From the NCBI RefSeq assembly GCF_014207255.1, contig NZ_JACHCZ010000002.1:434001-498000 (forward strand): DNA of 64,000 bases, read 5' to 3'. The notes under the pieces are model-generated. The model did no database searches. It was not told the origin of the DNA and saw only the letters and a list, made by a program, of their open reading frames with translations. This stretch comes from Pseudomonas sp. JAI120 (GTDB taxonomy: Bacteria; Pseudomonadota; Gammaproteobacteria; Pseudomonadales; Pseudomonadaceae). Shown here piece after piece: positions 29,976 to 45,062 of the stretch (the stretch's first letter is position 1; each line of letters starts with the position of its first letter). A program made the position numbers and the translations under genes.

Positions 29976-30872
29976 ATGCTGGAGAACCGCTGGGAAGGCA
30001 TCGATGAATTCGTTGCCGTCGCCGAATGCAGCCAATTTACGGCGGCTGCCGAGCGGCTGGGTGTGTCTTCGTCCCACATCAGCCGCCAGGTGGCACGCCT
30101 GGAAGAGCGCCTGCAAACACGGTTGCTGTATCGCAGTACCCGGAAGGTGACCCTGACTGAAGCGGGTCAGACATTTCTGCAACATTGCCAGCGCTTACAG
30201 GATGGCCGCGAAGAAGCCCTGCGCGCCGTGGGTGACCTCACCAGCGAACCGAAAGGGATGTTGCGCATGACCTGCGCGGTGGCTTATGGCGAGCGTTTCA
30301 TCGTGCCACTGGTGACGCGGTTCATGGGCCTGTACCCGCAATTGCGGGTGGATATCGAACTGAGCAACCGCCAACTGGATCTGGTGCACGAAGGCCTCGA
30401 CCTGGCGATTCGCCTGGGACGCTTGCAGGATTCGCGCATGGTCGCCAGCCGCCTCGCACCCCGACGCATGTACCTGTGCGCGTCGCCGTCCTACCTGGCC
30501 CGGTACGGACGCCCACACAGCTTGTCGGAATTGAGTCGGCATAACTGCCTGATCGGCAGCTCGGACATTTGGCAATTGGCCCAGGACGGGCGGGAATTTT
30601 CCCAACGGGTACAGGGCAACTGGCGCTGCAACAGTGGGCAAGCGGTTTTGGATGCGGCGCTGCAAGGGGTGGGGCTGTGCCAACTGCCCGACTATTACGT
30701 GCTGGAGCACCTGCACAGCGGCGCATTGGTGTCGCTGCTGGAGGCGCATCAGCCGCCGAATACGGCGGTGTGGGCGCTGTATCCGCAACAACGGCACTTG
30801 TCGCCGAAGGTCAGGAAGTTGGTGGATTTCTTGAAAGAGGGGTTGGCCGAGCGGCCGGAGTACGGCGGTTGA
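29976..30872 (+). CDS. gfnR: LysR-family regulator, probable activator of adhC-fghA
   Basis: This encodes a 298-residue LysR regulator: an N-terminal winged helix-turn-helix (ECSQFTAAAERLGVSSSHIS, about residues 15-35) and a C-terminal effector domain. It is divergently placed 109 bases from adhC, and the same layout is known for GfnR, which activates these genes upon formaldehyde release from glycine betaine and sarcosine catabolism in P. aeruginosa. The symbol is by context. Confidence 0.8.
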   Translation: MLENRWEGIDEFVAVAECSQFTAAAERLGVSSSHISRQVARLEERLQTRLLYRSTRKVTLTEAGQTFLQHCQRLQDGREEALRAVGDLTSEPKGMLRMTCAVAYGERFIVPLVTRFMGLYPQLRVDIELSNRQLDLVHEGLDLAIRLGRLQDSRMVASRLAPRRMYLCASPSYLARYGRPHSLSELSRHNCLIGSSDIWQLAQDGREFSQRVQGNWRCNSGQAVLDAALQGVGLCQLPDYYVLEHLHSGALVSLLEAHQPPNTAVWALYPQQRHLSPKVRKLVDFLKEGLAERPEYGG

Positions 30873-30895
30873 GTATTGGGTGTCTAAGCGGGCCT

Positions 30896-30980
30896 CATCG
30901 CGGGCAAGCCCGGCTCCCACATTTGACCGAGCTGTCTGGAGAGAAGGTGATCGAATGTGGGAGCTGGCTTGCCTGCGATG
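30896..30980. repeat. REPIN of a second REP class
   Basis: CATCGCGGGCAAGCC...GGCTCCCACATT (30896-30923) faces AATGTGGGAGCTGGCTTGCC...GCGATG (30954-30980). The core GTGGGAGC-GGCTTGCC-GCGATG differs from the GTGGGAGGGGGC class elsewhere in the window. It sits in the convergent gap between the LysR gene and ispD. Confidence 0.88.
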
Positions 30981-31001
30981 AAGTCGACCTGGTGCAACTG
31001 A

Positions 31002-31709
31002 CTACCGTCGATTGGCCCACCGCAACCGCAGCCACTCCAGGTCTTCCGGCCGGGTCACCTTGATATTGTCCGACCGCCCTTCGATCAAACGCGGCGCCTG
31101 CCCGGACCATTCCATGGCTGAGGCTTCATCGGTGATCAGCGCATCGGCCACCAGGCTGTCAGCCAACGCGCGATGCAAGGCCCCCAGGCGGAACATCTGC
31201 GGCGTGTAGGCCTGCCAGATCAAGCTGCGGTCGACGGTTTCCACCACCCGGCCCTGCTTGTCGACGCGTTTGAGGGTGTCGCGGGCCGGCACAGCCAGCA
31301 GGCCGCCTACCGGATCGTCCGCCAACTCGGCCAGCAACTTGTCCAGGTCATCACGGCTCAGGTTAGGCCGCGCCGCATCATGCACCAACACCCAATCGTC
31401 ATCGCTGGCGCCCAGGGCATTGAGCTGCAGCAGGGCATTGAGCACCGAGCCCGAGCGCTCCGAACCACCGTCCGCACGTTGGATACGAGGGTCCGCGGCA
31501 CACGCCAGGCTGGGCCAATACGGATCATCAGCAGCAAGACTGACCACCAACCCCTTGAGGCTGGGATGGTCGAGAAAACAGCCAAGGCTGTGTTCGAGAA
31601 TAGTACGTCCGCCCAACTGCAAGTATTGCTTGGGACGGTCCGCAGCCATACGGGCACCGACGCCCGCGGCAGGTATCACGGCCCAGAAGGCCGGCAAACG
31701 GTGGCTCAT
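31002..31709 (-). CDS. ispD: 2-C-methyl-D-erythritol 4-phosphate cytidylyltransferase
   Basis: This encodes a 235-residue enzyme of the MEP pathway. The nucleotide-binding motif PAAGVGARMAADRPKQYL, WVLVHDAARPNLSRDDL and IWQAYTPQMFR are typical. It overlaps ftsB by four bases (ATGA), so isoprenoid synthesis and division are coupled at the mRNA level. Confidence 0.96.
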   Translation of the reverse strand: MSHRLPAFWAVIPAAGVGARMAADRPKQYLQLGGRTILEHSLGCFLDHPSLKGLVVSLAADDPYWPSLACAADPRIQRADGGSERSGSVLNALLQLNALGASDDDWVLVHDAARPNLSRDDLDKLLAELADDPVGGLLAVPARDTLKRVDKQGRVVETVDRSLIWQAYTPQMFRLGALHRALADSLVADALITDEASAMEWSGQAPRLIEGRSDNIKVTRPEDLEWLRLRWANRR

Positions 31710-31984
31710 TGGGCCAACTGGTAGAGGGTTTCGCCCTCCTTGACCATGCCCAACTCATGACGGGCCCGCTCTTCAACGGTCTCGGTACCTTTTTTCAGCT
31801 CAAGCACTTCGGCATAGAGGACGCGGTTGCGCTCCAGCAGGCGTTCGTTCTCGGCGTGCTGGTCGGCAATTTGCTGGGTCAGGTCTTTTACTTGCGCAAA
31901 GCTGCCATTACCTACCCATAGGCGGTATTGCAGGCCAGCCAGCAACAAGAGCAAGACGAGGAACAACCAATTGGGACTGCGCAT
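31706..31984 (-). CDS. ftsB: Cell division protein FtsB
   Basis: This encodes a 92-residue bitopic inner-membrane protein: transmembrane helix at about residues 5-22 (NWLFLVLLLLLAGLQYRLW), then a coiled coil (QIADQHAENERLLERNRVLYAEV) facing the periplasm and the conserved ARHELGMVKEGE end. It links FtsL and FtsQ in the divisome. The start at 31984 begins at the hydrophobic segment; an extended upstream frame lacks support. Confidence 0.94.
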   Translation of the reverse strand: MRSPNWLFLVLLLLLAGLQYRLWVGNGSFAQVKDLTQQIADQHAENERLLERNRVLYAEVLELKKGTETVEERARHELGMVKEGETLYQLAQ

Positions 31985-32154
31985 CGAATATCGGGTATCC
32001 AGTGAAAAAACACGCCATGCAAAACTTTTACAGCAACTGATAGCACGAAGCCTGGAAGAACCAGGCTTGTGCTTGATAGCCATCAGATTAACGCCGAAAT
32101 GTTCACTATCGTGAATTTTCCGACGCAATCTGCCGACTTTTTACCATCTACCGA

Positions 32155-33546
<1,392 letters not shown>

Positions 33547-33601
33547 TCAGGCCCGTAGGCCTGAGCGTAAAGCGTGGGAAAGTCTACCGGAGAATCAACG
33601 C

Positions 33602-36105
<2,504 letters not shown>

Positions 36106-36357
36106 TTAAAGCGGTCCGAGCCGCCGGGGAAAGCGAAGAGAGGCCGAAGCCCCCGATCACCTGCATTAATCACAGTGCACCTTTCAAAAAAACCGCCGCG
36201 TTGTGACAGACCAGCAATGAAACACCGGTACGTTGATCGCTACACATTTTTTGGAATCGCCCAGCAAAGACTGCTTGGTAATCGGCAACTGCTGCGATTC
36301 AGGCGAATCCACAGAAGTTGTATCAAGAAGGGAGCGTAGTCTACCGGAAAGGCGCTA

Positions 36358-37677
36358 TCAGCTCAAACCTTGATCGCAGGTCTGTGGTATCCAATCTAAT
36401 TGCCAGCCTTCGCGCGGTGCTCCCCGGAGTCCAGTGAGGTGAGGCACGCCGAGCAATTGCTCGCCCTGATAGAGCAGCGGCAATCTGCCACGGACGAACA
36501 CTGGCACTCCACATTCATTAAGCAGACGCTTCAAGTCGCGCTGGCCTCGGCCTGGCACATCGAGCATTTCACCGCCCTGGCGATAACGGACTTCTAAAGG
36601 GCCTTCGGGCGCCTTGCCGATTATCTTCAGCAGGCCATTGCCGGGTAACTCTAGTGGGTTTCGCGGATCAGGCCAGCTCACCGACCCGTGGGAAAATTCC
36701 GACCAGACGCCAGGCAGCCACCAGATGCGCTCGCCGCAACGGTGCAATTCCCCATCGGCAAGACGCCATAAGGGCTGTGCGTCCCCCTTGGCATCACGTA
36801 GGGAATACCAGCCAGCCCAATGGTCGCTGTCGGGTAACCGGGTCAGCGGAGCCAGCCAATGGCGCAGGGCGTTGCGCTGGCGAGCATCGGAAAGTTCGCG
36901 CAGTGGACCGAGGGCCAATGATGGCAAAAGCAGCCAAGGAAACCGTGAAGGTTGATCGGCGGCTTGCAGGTCCATGCAGGCTAACTCGCCCAGCAACGCC
37001 TCGGCCTCACCGAGGTGCTCGGCAGTGCGGGCCAGGCTGGAGACGGCTTGGGGCCAACGCTCCGTCAACGTCGGGATCACGCGGTGCCGCAGGTAATTAC
37101 GGGAGAAGCGTGGATCGGCGTTGGAAGGATCTTCAATCCACTTGAGTTGATGATCACCGGCATAGGCTTCCAACTCGGCGCGCGAGACATCCAGCAACGG
37201 CCGCACCAGAAAACCACCCGCCAACGGACGATGCGCAGGCATTGCGGCGAGCCCGCGCACCCCAGCACCGCGCAGCAGACGGAATAGCAGCGTTTCGGCT
37301 TGATCATCACGATGTTGGCCAGTGAGCACTGCTTCCCCCTCCCTGGCCACTTCGGTAAACGCCTGGTAACGCGCCTCACGGGCGGCACGCTCAAGGCTGG
37401 CGCCGGGCGGCACGTGCACGTGCATAACCCGCAAGGGTACGCCCAGGCTGTCGCACACCGACTGGCAATGGCTTGGCCAGGCGTCGGCAACAGCCTGCAG
37501 ACCATGGTGGACATGGACAGCGCTGAGGGGCGGTAATGTTTCGGATTTTGCCAGGATGGCCAGGAGATGCAGAAGGACAGTGGAATCAAGCCCACCCGAG
37601 AAAGCGATATGCCAGGCCGGGGCGTTGCGCCAGGGGGACAGGGCTTGCAGGAGCTTGGCGGGCAAGGTTGGTTTCAT
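36358..37677 (-). CDS. tilS: tRNA(Ile)-lysidine synthase
   Basis: This encodes a 439-residue enzyme that modifies C34 of tRNA-Ile(CAU) to lysidine so it reads AUA. The PP-loop FSGGLDST is at residues 26-33, followed by VHVHHGLQ and the catalytic region HRDDQAETLLFRLLRGAG; TilS substrate-binding and C-terminal domains follow. The ATG at 37677 is used; a TTG sits one codon upstream. It lies between accA and pyrG; a REPIN fills the accA-tilS gap. Confidence 0.95.
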   Translation of the reverse strand: MKPTLPAKLLQALSPWRNAPAWHIAFSGGLDSTVLLHLLAILAKSETLPPLSAVHVHHGLQAVADAWPSHCQSVCDSLGVPLRVMHVHVPPGASLERAAREARYQAFTEVAREGEAVLTGQHRDDQAETLLFRLLRGAGVRGLAAMPAHRPLAGGFLVRPLLDVSRAELEAYAGDHQLKWIEDPSNADPRFSRNYLRHRVIPTLTERWPQAVSSLARTAEHLGEAEALLGELACMDLQAADQPSRFPWLLLPSLALGPLRELSDARQRNALRHWLAPLTRLPDSDHWAGWYSLRDAKGDAQPLWRLADGELHRCGERIWWLPGVWSEFSHGSVSWPDPRNPLELPGNGLLKIIGKAPEGPLEVRYRQGGEMLDVPGRGQRDLKRLLNECGVPVFVRGRLPLLYQGEQLLGVPHLTGLRGAPREGWQLDWIPQTCDQGLS

Positions 37678-37729
37678 CAAACGTTACCGCCGCAAATCTG
37701 GAATACGTTGACCAAGCATACACAAAGCA

Positions 37730-37823
37730 AATGTGGGAGGGGGCTTGCTCCCGATAGCGGTGGGTCAGTCACGAGATGTGGTGACTGAGACCCTGCAATC
37801 GGGGGCAAGCCCCCTCCCACATT
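37730..37823. repeat. REPIN between accA and tilS
   Basis: An inverted pair of the GTGGGAGGGGGC REP class: AATGTGGGAGGGGGCTTGC at 37730 onward and its mirror ending at 37823. It matches the REPIN near rpoS in its outer units while the centre differs. It lies inside a same-strand gene run, so both flanking genes are probably in one transcript that contains its hairpin. Confidence 0.93.
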
Positions 37824-37839
37824 AAATTACGGCGTCGGC

Positions 37840-38787
37840 TTACAGGCCGTAGCTCATCAGGCGCTCGTAGCGACGGGCCAGCAGCGCTTCGTTATCCAGC
37901 TTCTTGAGCATCGCCAGTTGCGAACCCAACTCGGCACGGATAGTGGCGGCGGCGGCGGCCGGGTCGCGGTGGGCGCCGCCCAATGGCTCGGCGATCACTT
38001 TGTCGACGATACCCAGGCCCTTGAGGCGATCGGCTGTGATGCCCATGGCTTCGGCAGCGTCCGGCGCCTTTTCTGCGGTTTTCCACAGGATCGAGGCGCA
38101 ACCTTCCGGCGAGATCACCGCGTAGGTCGAATATTGCAGCATGTTCAACTGGTCACAGACACCGATGGCCAGTGCACCGCCAGAACCACCCTCACCGATC
38201 ACGGTGGCAATGATTGGGGTTTTCAGACGAGACATGACGCGCAGGTTCCAGGCAATGGCTTCGCTCTGGTTGCGTTCTTCGGCGTCGATACCTGGGTAAG
38301 CACCCGGCGTATCGATAAAGGTCAGGATCGGCATCTTGAAGCGCTCGGCCATTTCCATCAAACGGCAGGCCTTACGGTAGCCTTCCGGACGCGGCATGCC
38401 GAAGTTGCGGCGCACTTTCTCGCGCACTTCACGGCCTTTCTGGTGACCGATGACCATGACCGGCTGGTCGTCCAGGCGAGCGATACCGCCCACGATGGCC
38501 GCGTCGTCGGAGAAGTGGCGGTCGCCGTGCAGCTCGTCGAACTCGGTGAAGATGTGCTGAATGTAGTCCAGGGTGTACGGACGGCGCGGGTGGCGGGCCA
38601 GGCGCGCGATCTGCCAACTGGTCAGCTTGCCGAAGATGTCTTCGGTGAGCGTGCTGCTCTTGTCTTGCAGGCGAGCGATCTCATCGCCGATATTCAGCGA
38701 ATTGTCATTGCCGACCAGGCGCAGTTCTTCGATCTTGGCTTGCAGGTCAGCGATCGGCTGTTCGAAATCAAGAAAATTCGGGTTCAT
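37840..38787 (-). CDS. accA: Acetyl-CoA carboxylase carboxyltransferase subunit alpha
   Basis: This encodes a 315-residue subunit that with AccD transfers CO2 from biotin to acetyl-CoA, the first step of fatty-acid synthesis. Motifs are [29 protein letters not shown] and [12 protein letters not shown], the oxyanion-forming glycine runs. The ATG at 38787 ([11 protein letters not shown]) gives the usual length. It follows dnaE after 128 bases. Confidence 0.97.
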   Translation of the reverse strand: MNPNFLDFEQPIADLQAKIEELRLVGNDNSLNIGDEIARLQDKSSTLTEDIFGKLTSWQIARLARHPRRPYTLDYIQHIFTEFDELHGDRHFSDDAAIVGGIARLDDQPVMVIGHQKGREVREKVRRNFGMPRPEGYRKACRLMEMAERFKMPILTFIDTPGAYPGIDAEERNQSEAIAWNLRVMSRLKTPIIATVIGEGGSGGALAIGVCDQLNMLQYSTYAVISPEGCASILWKTAEKAPDAAEAMGITADRLKGLGIVDKVIAEPLGGAHRDPAAAAATIRAELGSQLAMLKKLDNEALLARRYERLMSYGL

Positions 38788-38915
38788 AAGCGTCCGTCTT
38801 GGGTCGACGGCCAAGGGTTGCCTGGCCAGCCGGTTGTCTATTCGCGCCCTACCTTAAGGGAGAGGCGCGTTTAGGTCGAGATTAAATGTTCAGCCGAGGT
38901 CAGGCGCTCTGACCG

Positions 38916-41900
38916 TCAACGGTATTGGAGGAAGACGTTGTCACGGCCGAACTGGTCACGCAAAGCTTGAATCAAGCCATCAGCAGGATCAATTCGCCAG
39001 GTCTCACCGAACTGCAACATCGCCTTGGCGTCGTTGCCGGTGTACTCCATGGTCACCGGGCAAGCGCCGCGATGACGCTTGAGCAGGTCACCCAACCAGC
39101 GTAGCTGATCGCCCTTGAGGGCTTCGGTTTTCACCTTCAGGCGCAGGCTTTCGGCCAGGTTGGTGCGTGCATCTTCCATGCTCATCACCCGCTTGATCCG
39201 CAGACGCAGGCCGCCGGAGAAGTCATCGTTGCTGACCTCCCCTTCCACCACCACCATGGCGTCGGTCTGCAGCAGCGACTGCGCAGAGTGAAAGGCGTCG
39301 GCAAACAGCGACGCTTCGATCCGGCCCGAGCGGTCGTCGAGGGTGATAAAGCCCATCTTGTCGCCTTTTTTATTTTTCATCACCCGCAGGGCGATGATCA
39401 TGCCGGCGACGGTCTGGGTATCCCGCGCCGGTTTCAGGTCGATGATGCGCTGACGGGCGAAGCGGCGGATTTCGCCTTCATATTCGTCAATCGGGTGGCC
39501 GGTGAGGTAGAGGCCCAAGGTGTCTTTCTCACCCTTGAGGCGTTCCTTGAGGGTCAGCTCCTTGGCCTTGCGATGGTTGGCGTACACATCGGCATCTTCT
39601 TCGACGAACAACCCGCCAAACAGGTCGGCATGGCCACTGTCGTGGGTCCGAGCGGTCTGTTCGGCGGCCTTGATCGCTTCTTCCATGGCGGTGAGCAGCA
39701 CCGCGCGGTTGCGGTCGATATTCGCCTGGTAAGCCTTCGGCTCATCATGAAAATACGGCCCAAGACGGTCGAGTGCGCCGCTGCGGATCAGGCCATCGAG
39801 GGTGCGTTTGTTGATGCGCTTGAGGTCAACCCGCGCGCAGAAGTCGAACAAATCCTTGAACGGCCCGTCCTGGCGCGCTTCGGTGATGGCTTCCACCGGG
39901 CCTTCGCCCACGCCCTTGATAGCGCCCAGGCCATAGATGATGCGACCTTCGTCGTTCACCGTGAACTTGAACTCCGAGGCGTTCACGTCCGGTGCGTCGA
40001 GGCGCAGCTTCATGGTGCGCACTTCCTCGATCAAGGTCACGACCTTGTCGGTGTTGTGCATATCCGCCGAGAGTACCGCAGCCATGAACGGCGCCGGGTA
40101 GTGGGCTTTCAGCCAGGCGGTCTGGTACGACACCAGGCCGTAGGCGGCGGAGTGGGATTTGTTGAAGCCATAACCGGCGAATTTTTCTACCAGGTCGAAA
40201 ATGTTACCGGCGAGGTCGGCGTCAATATTGTTGGTGGCGCACCCTTCAATGAAACCGCCGCGCTGCTTGGCCATTTCCTCGGGCTTTTTCTTACCCATGG
40301 CACGCCGCAGCATGTCCGCGCCACCGAGGGTGTAGCCGGCCATCACCTGGGCGATCTGCATCACCTGTTCCTGGTACAGGATGATGCCGTAGGTCGGCGC
40401 CAATACCGGCTTGAGGCCTTCGTACTGGTAATCGGAGTGCGGGTACGCCAACTCGGCGCGGCCGTGCTTACGGTTGATGAAGTCATCCACCATGCCCGAT
40501 TGCAGCGGGCCCGGACGGAACAGCGCCACCAGTGCGATCAAGTCTTCCAGGCAGTCGGGCTTGAGCTTTTTGATCAGCTCTTTCATGCCGCGGGATTCAA
40601 GCTGGAACACCGCCGTGGTTTCGGCTTTTTGCAGCAAGGTGTAGGTCGGCTTGTCGTCCAGCGGGATAAACGCGATATCCAGTGGTTCTTCGTTGACCTT
40701 GGCGCGGTCGCGGTTGATGGTCTTGAGCGCCCAGTCGATGATCGTCAGGGTCCGCAGGCCGAGGAAGTCGAACTTCACCAGGCCGGCCGCCTCCACATCG
40801 TCCTTGTCGAACTGGGTAACCAGGCCGCCGCCCTCTTCATCGCAATAGATCGGAGAGAAGTCGGTCAGCTTGGTCGGCGCGATAACCACGCCACCGGCGT
40901 GTTTACCGACGTTACGCACCACGCCTTCGAGCTTGCGCGCCATGTCCCAGATTTCGGCGGCTTCTTCATCGACCTTGATGAAGTCGCGCAGGATCTCTTC
41001 CTGCTCGTAGGCTTTTTCCAGGGTCATGCCGACTTCGAACGGGATCATCTTCGACAGGCGGTCCGCCAGGCCGTAGGACTTGCCCTGCACCCGCGCCACG
41101 TCACGGATTACCGCCTTGGCCGCCATGGAACCGAAGGTGATGATCTGGCTCACAGCGTTGCGGCCGTATTTCTCGGCCACGTATTCGATCACGCGGTCCC
41201 GGCCGTCCATGCAGAAGTCGACATCGAAGTCGGGCATGGAGACCCGTTCCGGGTTCAGGAACCGTTCGAACAGCAGGTCGTATTCCAGTGGATCGAGGTC
41301 GGTGATCTTCTGAACATAGGCGACCAGCGAGCCAGCACCCGACCCCCGGCCCGGACCTACCGGTACGCCGTTGCTCTTGGCCCACTGGATAAAGTCCATC
41401 ACGATCAGGAAGTAACCGGGGAACCCCATCTGGATGATGATATCCAGCTCGAAATTCAGCCGGTCGACGTAGACCTGGCGCTTGGCCTCGTAATCTTCGG
41501 TGGTGTCCTTGGGCAGCAGGACGGACAGACGCTCCTCCAGACCATCAAACGACACCTTGCGGAAATACTCATCGATGGTCATGCCATCGGGAATCGGGAA
41601 GTTGGGCAAAAAGTGTTTGCCCAGCTTCACTTCGATATTGCAGCGTTTGGCGATCTCAACGGAGTTTTCCAGGGCCTCGGGCAGGTCGCTGAACAGCTCG
41701 GCCATCTCCTCAGCGCTCTTGAGGTACTGCTCTTCGCTGTAGTTCTTGGAACGACGCGGGTCATCCAGGGCCCGGCCTTCACCGATGCACACGCGGGTTT
41801 CGTGGGCCTCGAAATCTTCCTTCTTGATAAAGCGCACATCGTTGGTCGCCACCAAGGGCGCGCCCAGCTTGTCGGCCAGGGCTACGGCGGCGTGCAGATG

Positions 41901-42437
41901 CTCTTCATCGTTGGGGCGGTTGGTGCGCTGGACTTCCAGATAGAAACGGTCGGGGAAGACCTGCATCCACTCCCTTGCCAGCACTTCGGCTTCATGGGGA
42001 TTACCGCCCAGCAGCGCGATACCGATCTCGCCCTCTTTGGCGGCCGACAGCATGATCAGGCCTTCGCTGGCCTCGGCGACCCATTCGCGCTCGATGATGA
42101 TCGAGCCGTTGCGCTGACCGTCGATAAATCCACGGGAAATCAATTCGGTGAGGTTGCGATAACCCACGCCATTCATCGCCAGGAGGCTGATGCGGCTCAG
42201 GGGGTTATCCGGGTCTTTGTTGGACAGCCACAGGTCGGCGCCGCAGATCGGCTTGATGCCGGCGCCCATGGCGTTCTTGTAGAACTTGACCAGGGAGCAC
42301 ATGTTGTTTTGATCGGTAACCGCGACCGCAGGCATGTTCATGCCCACCAGGGTCTTGACCAGCGGTTTGATCCGTACCAGGCCGTCGACCAGGGAGTATT
42401 CAGTGTGCAGGCGCAGGTGAACGAATGAAGCCGGCAT
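38916..42437 (-). CDS. dnaE: DNA polymerase III subunit alpha
   Basis: This encodes a 1173-residue replicative polymerase. The N-terminal PHP domain begins [15 protein letters not shown]. The catalytic aspartates are in [14 protein letters not shown], and [27 protein letters not shown] and the tandem helix-hairpin-helix and OB regions follow, with a tau-binding C-terminus. The ATG at 42437 gives the standard length. A strong hairpin separates it from rnhB. Confidence 0.98.
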   Translation of the reverse strand: MPASFVHLRLHTEYSLVDGLVRIKPLVKTLVGMNMPAVAVTDQNNMCSLVKFYKNAMGAGIKPICGADLWLSNKDPDNPLSRISLLAMNGVGYRNLTELISRGFIDGQRNGSIIIEREWVAEASEGLIMLSAAKEGEIGIALLGGNPHEAEVLAREWMQVFPDRFYLEVQRTNRPNDEEHLHAAVALADKLGAPLVATNDVRFIKKEDFEAHETRVCIGEGRALDDPRRSKNYSEEQYLKSAEEMAELFSDLPEALENSVEIAKRCNIEVKLGKHFLPNFPIPDGMTIDEYFRKVSFDGLEERLSVLLPKDTTEDYEAKRQVYVDRLNFELDIIIQMGFPGYFLIVMDFIQWAKSNGVPVGPGRGSGAGSLVAYVQKITDLDPLEYDLLFERFLNPERVSMPDFDVDFCMDGRDRVIEYVAEKYGRNAVSQIITFGSMAAKAVIRDVARVQGKSYGLADRLSKMIPFEVGMTLEKAYEQEEILRDFIKVDEEAAEIWDMARKLEGVVRNVGKHAGGVVIAPTKLTDFSPIYCDEEGGGLVTQFDKDDVEAAGLVKFDFLGLRTLTIIDWALKTINRDRAKVNEEPLDIAFIPLDDKPTYTLLQKAETTAVFQLESRGMKELIKKLKPDCLEDLIALVALFRPGPLQSGMVDDFINRKHGRAELAYPHSDYQYEGLKPVLAPTYGIILYQEQVMQIAQVMAGYTLGGADMLRRAMGKKKPEEMAKQRGGFIEGCATNNIDADLAGNIFDLVEKFAGYGFNKSHSAAYGLVSYQTAWLKAHYPAPFMAAVLSADMHNTDKVVTLIEEVRTMKLRLDAPDVNASEFKFTVNDEGRIIYGLGAIKGVGEGPVEAITEARQDGPFKDLFDFCARVDLKRINKRTLDGLIRSGALDRLGPYFHDEPKAYQANIDRNRAVLLTAMEEAIKAAEQTARTHDSGHADLFGGLFVEEDADVYANHRKAKELTLKERLKGEKDTLGLYLTGHPIDEYEGEIRRFARQRIIDLKPARDTQTVAGMIIALRVMKNKKGDKMGFITLDDRSGRIEASLFADAFHSAQSLLQTDAMVVVEGEVSNDDFSGGLRLRIKRVMSMEDARTNLAESLRLKVKTEALKGDQLRWLGDLLKRHRGACPVTMEYTGNDAKAMLQFGETWRIDPADGLIQALRDQFGRDNVFLQYR

Positions 42438-42467
42438 AGTGATCCTGTCCAGAAACTTAGAAACAAC

Positions 42468-42492
42468 AAGGCCCGGGATTGTACCGGGCCTT
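42468..42492 (-). terminator. Hairpin between rnhB and dnaE
   Basis: A perfect nine-base stem AAGGCCCGG / CCGGGCCTT with a seven-base loop lies between the rnhB stop and the dnaE start; the minus strand continues as GTTGTTT. With an imperfect T-tract it is likely a partial terminator or RNA-processing element. Confidence 0.55.
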
Positions 42493-42514
42493 GGCAAAAA
42501 CATCAGCCTTGCGA

Positions 42515-43147
42515 CTAAACCTCGCTGAGGTTCTCGCGCAGCTCATAAGCCTGGCGCACCGGGGCAAACGAGCGCCGGTGGATCGGCGTTGGACCGAGAC
42601 GGGCCAGGGCTTCCAGATGAACGGGCGTCGGATAGCCCTTGTGCCCTCCGATGCCGTAGCCGGGGTAGATCAATTCGAACGCCGCCATTTCACGGTCTCG
42701 GCTGACCTTGGCCAGGATCGACGCCGCTGCAATGGCGGGCACCTTGCTATCGCCCTTGACCACCGCTTCAGCCGGCATCGCCAGCTTCGGGCAACGGTTG
42801 CCGTCGATCATCGCCAGTTTTGGGGTGATATGCAGACCTTCAACGGCACGCTGCATGGCCAGCATTGTGGCGTGCAGAATGTTCAATTCGTCGATTTCTT
42901 CGACTTCAGCCCGGGCGATATGCCAGCTCAGGGCCTTTTCACAGATTTCGTCGTAGAGTTTCTCACGACGCGCTTCAGTGAGTTTTTTCGAGTCGTTGAG
43001 GCCCAGGATCGGACGGTTCGGATCAAGGATCACGGCCGCCGTAACCACCGCACCACACAGCGGACCGCGCCCCACTTCGTCAACACCGGCCACCAGTTCG
43101 TGGGTTTGGGCAACCAGGCTGAAATCCAGGCCTATTTGCGTGCTCAT
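42515..43147 (-). CDS. rnhB: Ribonuclease HII
   Basis: This encodes a 210-residue endonuclease that cuts RNA in RNA-DNA hybrids, including single ribonucleotides. The catalytic motif [13 protein letters not shown] contains the DEG aspartate-glutamate pair; ILNDSKK-type [11 protein letters not shown] and [21 protein letters not shown] carry the other acidic residues. The start overlaps the lpxB stop (ATGA). Confidence 0.97.
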   Translation of the reverse strand: MSTQIGLDFSLVAQTHELVAGVDEVGRGPLCGAVVTAAVILDPNRPILGLNDSKKLTEARREKLYDEICEKALSWHIARAEVEEIDELNILHATMLAMQRAVEGLHITPKLAMIDGNRCPKLAMPAEAVVKGDSKVPAIAAASILAKVSRDREMAAFELIYPGYGIGGHKGYPTPVHLEALARLGPTPIHRRSFAPVRQAYELRENLSEV

Positions 43148-44283
43148 AAAGCTTCCTGTTTTTGGCCGATCAAGGTCAATACGGCGTCCGCCGCCTGGTT
43201 CGATGCATCACGGCGCAGGGTGCGGTGGATGTCGTCAAAACCACGGGTCTGTTCTTCGCCGCCGTCGATCAAGGGTAGTAGGGTTTGCGCGAGGGCTTCG
43301 GGCGTTGCATCGTCCTGCAACAACTCCGGCACTAACAGGCGCTGAGCCAGCAAGTTGGGCAGGGAGATGTAAGGACTTTTGACCATGCGCTTGAGAATCC
43401 AGAACGTCAGCGGTGCCAGGCGATAGGCCACGACCATCGGGCGCTTGTACAGCAGCGCCTCCAAGGTCGCGGTACCCGACGCGATCAGCACGGCATCACA
43501 GGCCGCCAAGGCCAGGTGCGACCGACCGTCGAGCAGGGTCAATGGGAGATTGCGACCGACCAGCAGTGTCTCGATTTGTGCACGCCGTTGCGGGCTGGCG
43601 CAGGGCAACACGAAACGTACCCCGGGCTTCAAGGCTTGAAGGCGCTCGGCAGCATCGAAAAACACGCTGGCAAGACGGCCCACTTCGCCGCCTCGACTGC
43701 CCGGCATCAGCGCGACGAGCGGCCCTTCGGGCAGGCCAAGTTCGGCACGGGCAGCCGCACGATCAGCCTGCAAAGGAATACTGTCAGCCAGGGTATGCCC
43801 GACAAACCGTACCGGCACGCCCTTCTCCTCGTAGAACCTGGCTTCGAACGGCAACAGGGTCAACATCAGGTCGCAGCCTTCGCGGATCTTCAACACACGC
43901 TTCTGCCGCCACGCCCACACAGAGGGGCTGACGTAGTGCACGGTCTTGATCCCGGCCTGACGCAACTTGAGTTCGATATTGAGGGTGAAGTCCGGCGCAT
44001 CGATTCCGATAAAGACATCGGGCTTTTCTTCGATCAGCGTCTGGATCAGCAGCTTGCGACGAACCAGAAGCTCACGCAAGCGACCCAGCACCTCGACCAG
44101 GCCCATGACCGACAGACGCTCCATAGGGAAGTATGACGTGAGGCCTTCGGCCTGCATCAGCGGGCCGCCGACACCGATAAATTCCACCGCAGGGTGCCGG
44201 GCCTTGAGCGCCCGCATAAGACCTGCGCCCAAAATGTCGCCGGAAGCTTCTCCGGCCACGAGCGCGATACGCAGAGTATCCAT
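43144..44283 (-). CDS. lpxB: Lipid-A-disaccharide synthase
   Basis: This encodes a 379-residue peripheral inner-membrane glycosyltransferase (GT19) that joins UDP-diacylglucosamine and lipid X. Seen are [15 protein letters not shown] at the start, [26 protein letters not shown] and [10 protein letters not shown]. It begins two bases after lpxA ends. Confidence 0.96.
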   Translation of the reverse strand: MDTLRIALVAGEASGDILGAGLMRALKARHPAVEFIGVGGPLMQAEGLTSYFPMERLSVMGLVEVLGRLRELLVRRKLLIQTLIEEKPDVFIGIDAPDFTLNIELKLRQAGIKTVHYVSPSVWAWRQKRVLKIREGCDLMLTLLPFEARFYEEKGVPVRFVGHTLADSIPLQADRAAARAELGLPEGPLVALMPGSRGGEVGRLASVFFDAAERLQALKPGVRFVLPCASPQRRAQIETLLVGRNLPLTLLDGRSHLALAACDAVLIASGTATLEALLYKRPMVVAYRLAPLTFWILKRMVKSPYISLPNLLAQRLLVPELLQDDATPEALAQTLLPLIDGGEEQTRGFDDIHRTLRRDASNQAADAVLTLIGQKQEAL

Positions 44284-44285
44284 GA

Positions 44286-45062
44286 TCAGCGGGTGATGCC
44301 GCGGGTCGAAGCCTGGATCGAGTCACGGAACACCGCGACTTCCGGAAACAACGCTGCTGGCTCGGCCAGTTGGATCAACGCCTGGTCTACCGTCAGCCCC
44401 TGACGGTAGACCACCTTGTAGGCACGGCGCAGGGCGTGAATCGCGTCTTCGCTGAACCCACGACGGCGCATGCCTTCGAAGTTCATGCTGCGGGCTTCGG
44501 CCGGGTTGCCGAACACCGTGACGAACGCTGGAACGTCCTTGCCGATGGCGGTGCCCATGCCGGAAAAACTGTGGGCGCCGATATGGCAATACTGATGCAC
44601 CAAGGTAAAGCCGGACAGGATCGCCCAATCGTCAACGTGTACATGGCCAGCCAACGCCGTGTTGTTGACCAGGATGCAGTGGTTGCCGATCACGCTGTCA
44701 TGGCCGATATGGGCATAGGCCATGACCAGGTTGTGATCACCCAGCGTGGTCTCTGCACGATCCTGCACGGTGCCACGGTGAATGGTCACGCCTTCACGGA
44801 TGATGTTGTGATCACCGATTACCAGGCGCGTCTCCTCACCCTTGTACTTCATGTCCGGGGTGTCTTCGCCTACCGAGGAAAACTGGTAGATGCGGTTGTG
44901 TTTGCCAATGCGGGTCGGACCTTTGAGGATCACGTGCGGCCCGATGACAGTCCCCTCGCCGATTTCCACACCTGCGCCGATGATCGACCAGGGGCCGACC
45001 TCAACGTCGGCGGCCAGTACGGCCGACGGATCGATGATTGCGCGAGGGTCAATCAAACTCAT
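44286..45062 (-). CDS. lpxA: Acyl-ACP:UDP-N-acetylglucosamine O-acyltransferase
   Basis: This encodes a 258-residue trimeric left-handed beta-helix enzyme for the first step of lipid A synthesis. Hexapeptide repeats run from about residue 5 to 185 ([20 protein letters not shown]...), with the catalytic histidine in VTIHRGT-adjacent loop and [20 protein letters not shown]. The start at 45062 overlaps the fabZ stop (ATGA). Confidence 0.97.

Noticed and set aside
39288..42428. A 1046-codon open frame on the plus strand opposite dnaE
   Set aside because: It mirrors the codon pattern of dnaE on the other strand, as happens in GC-rich genes. The product has no recognisable domain.
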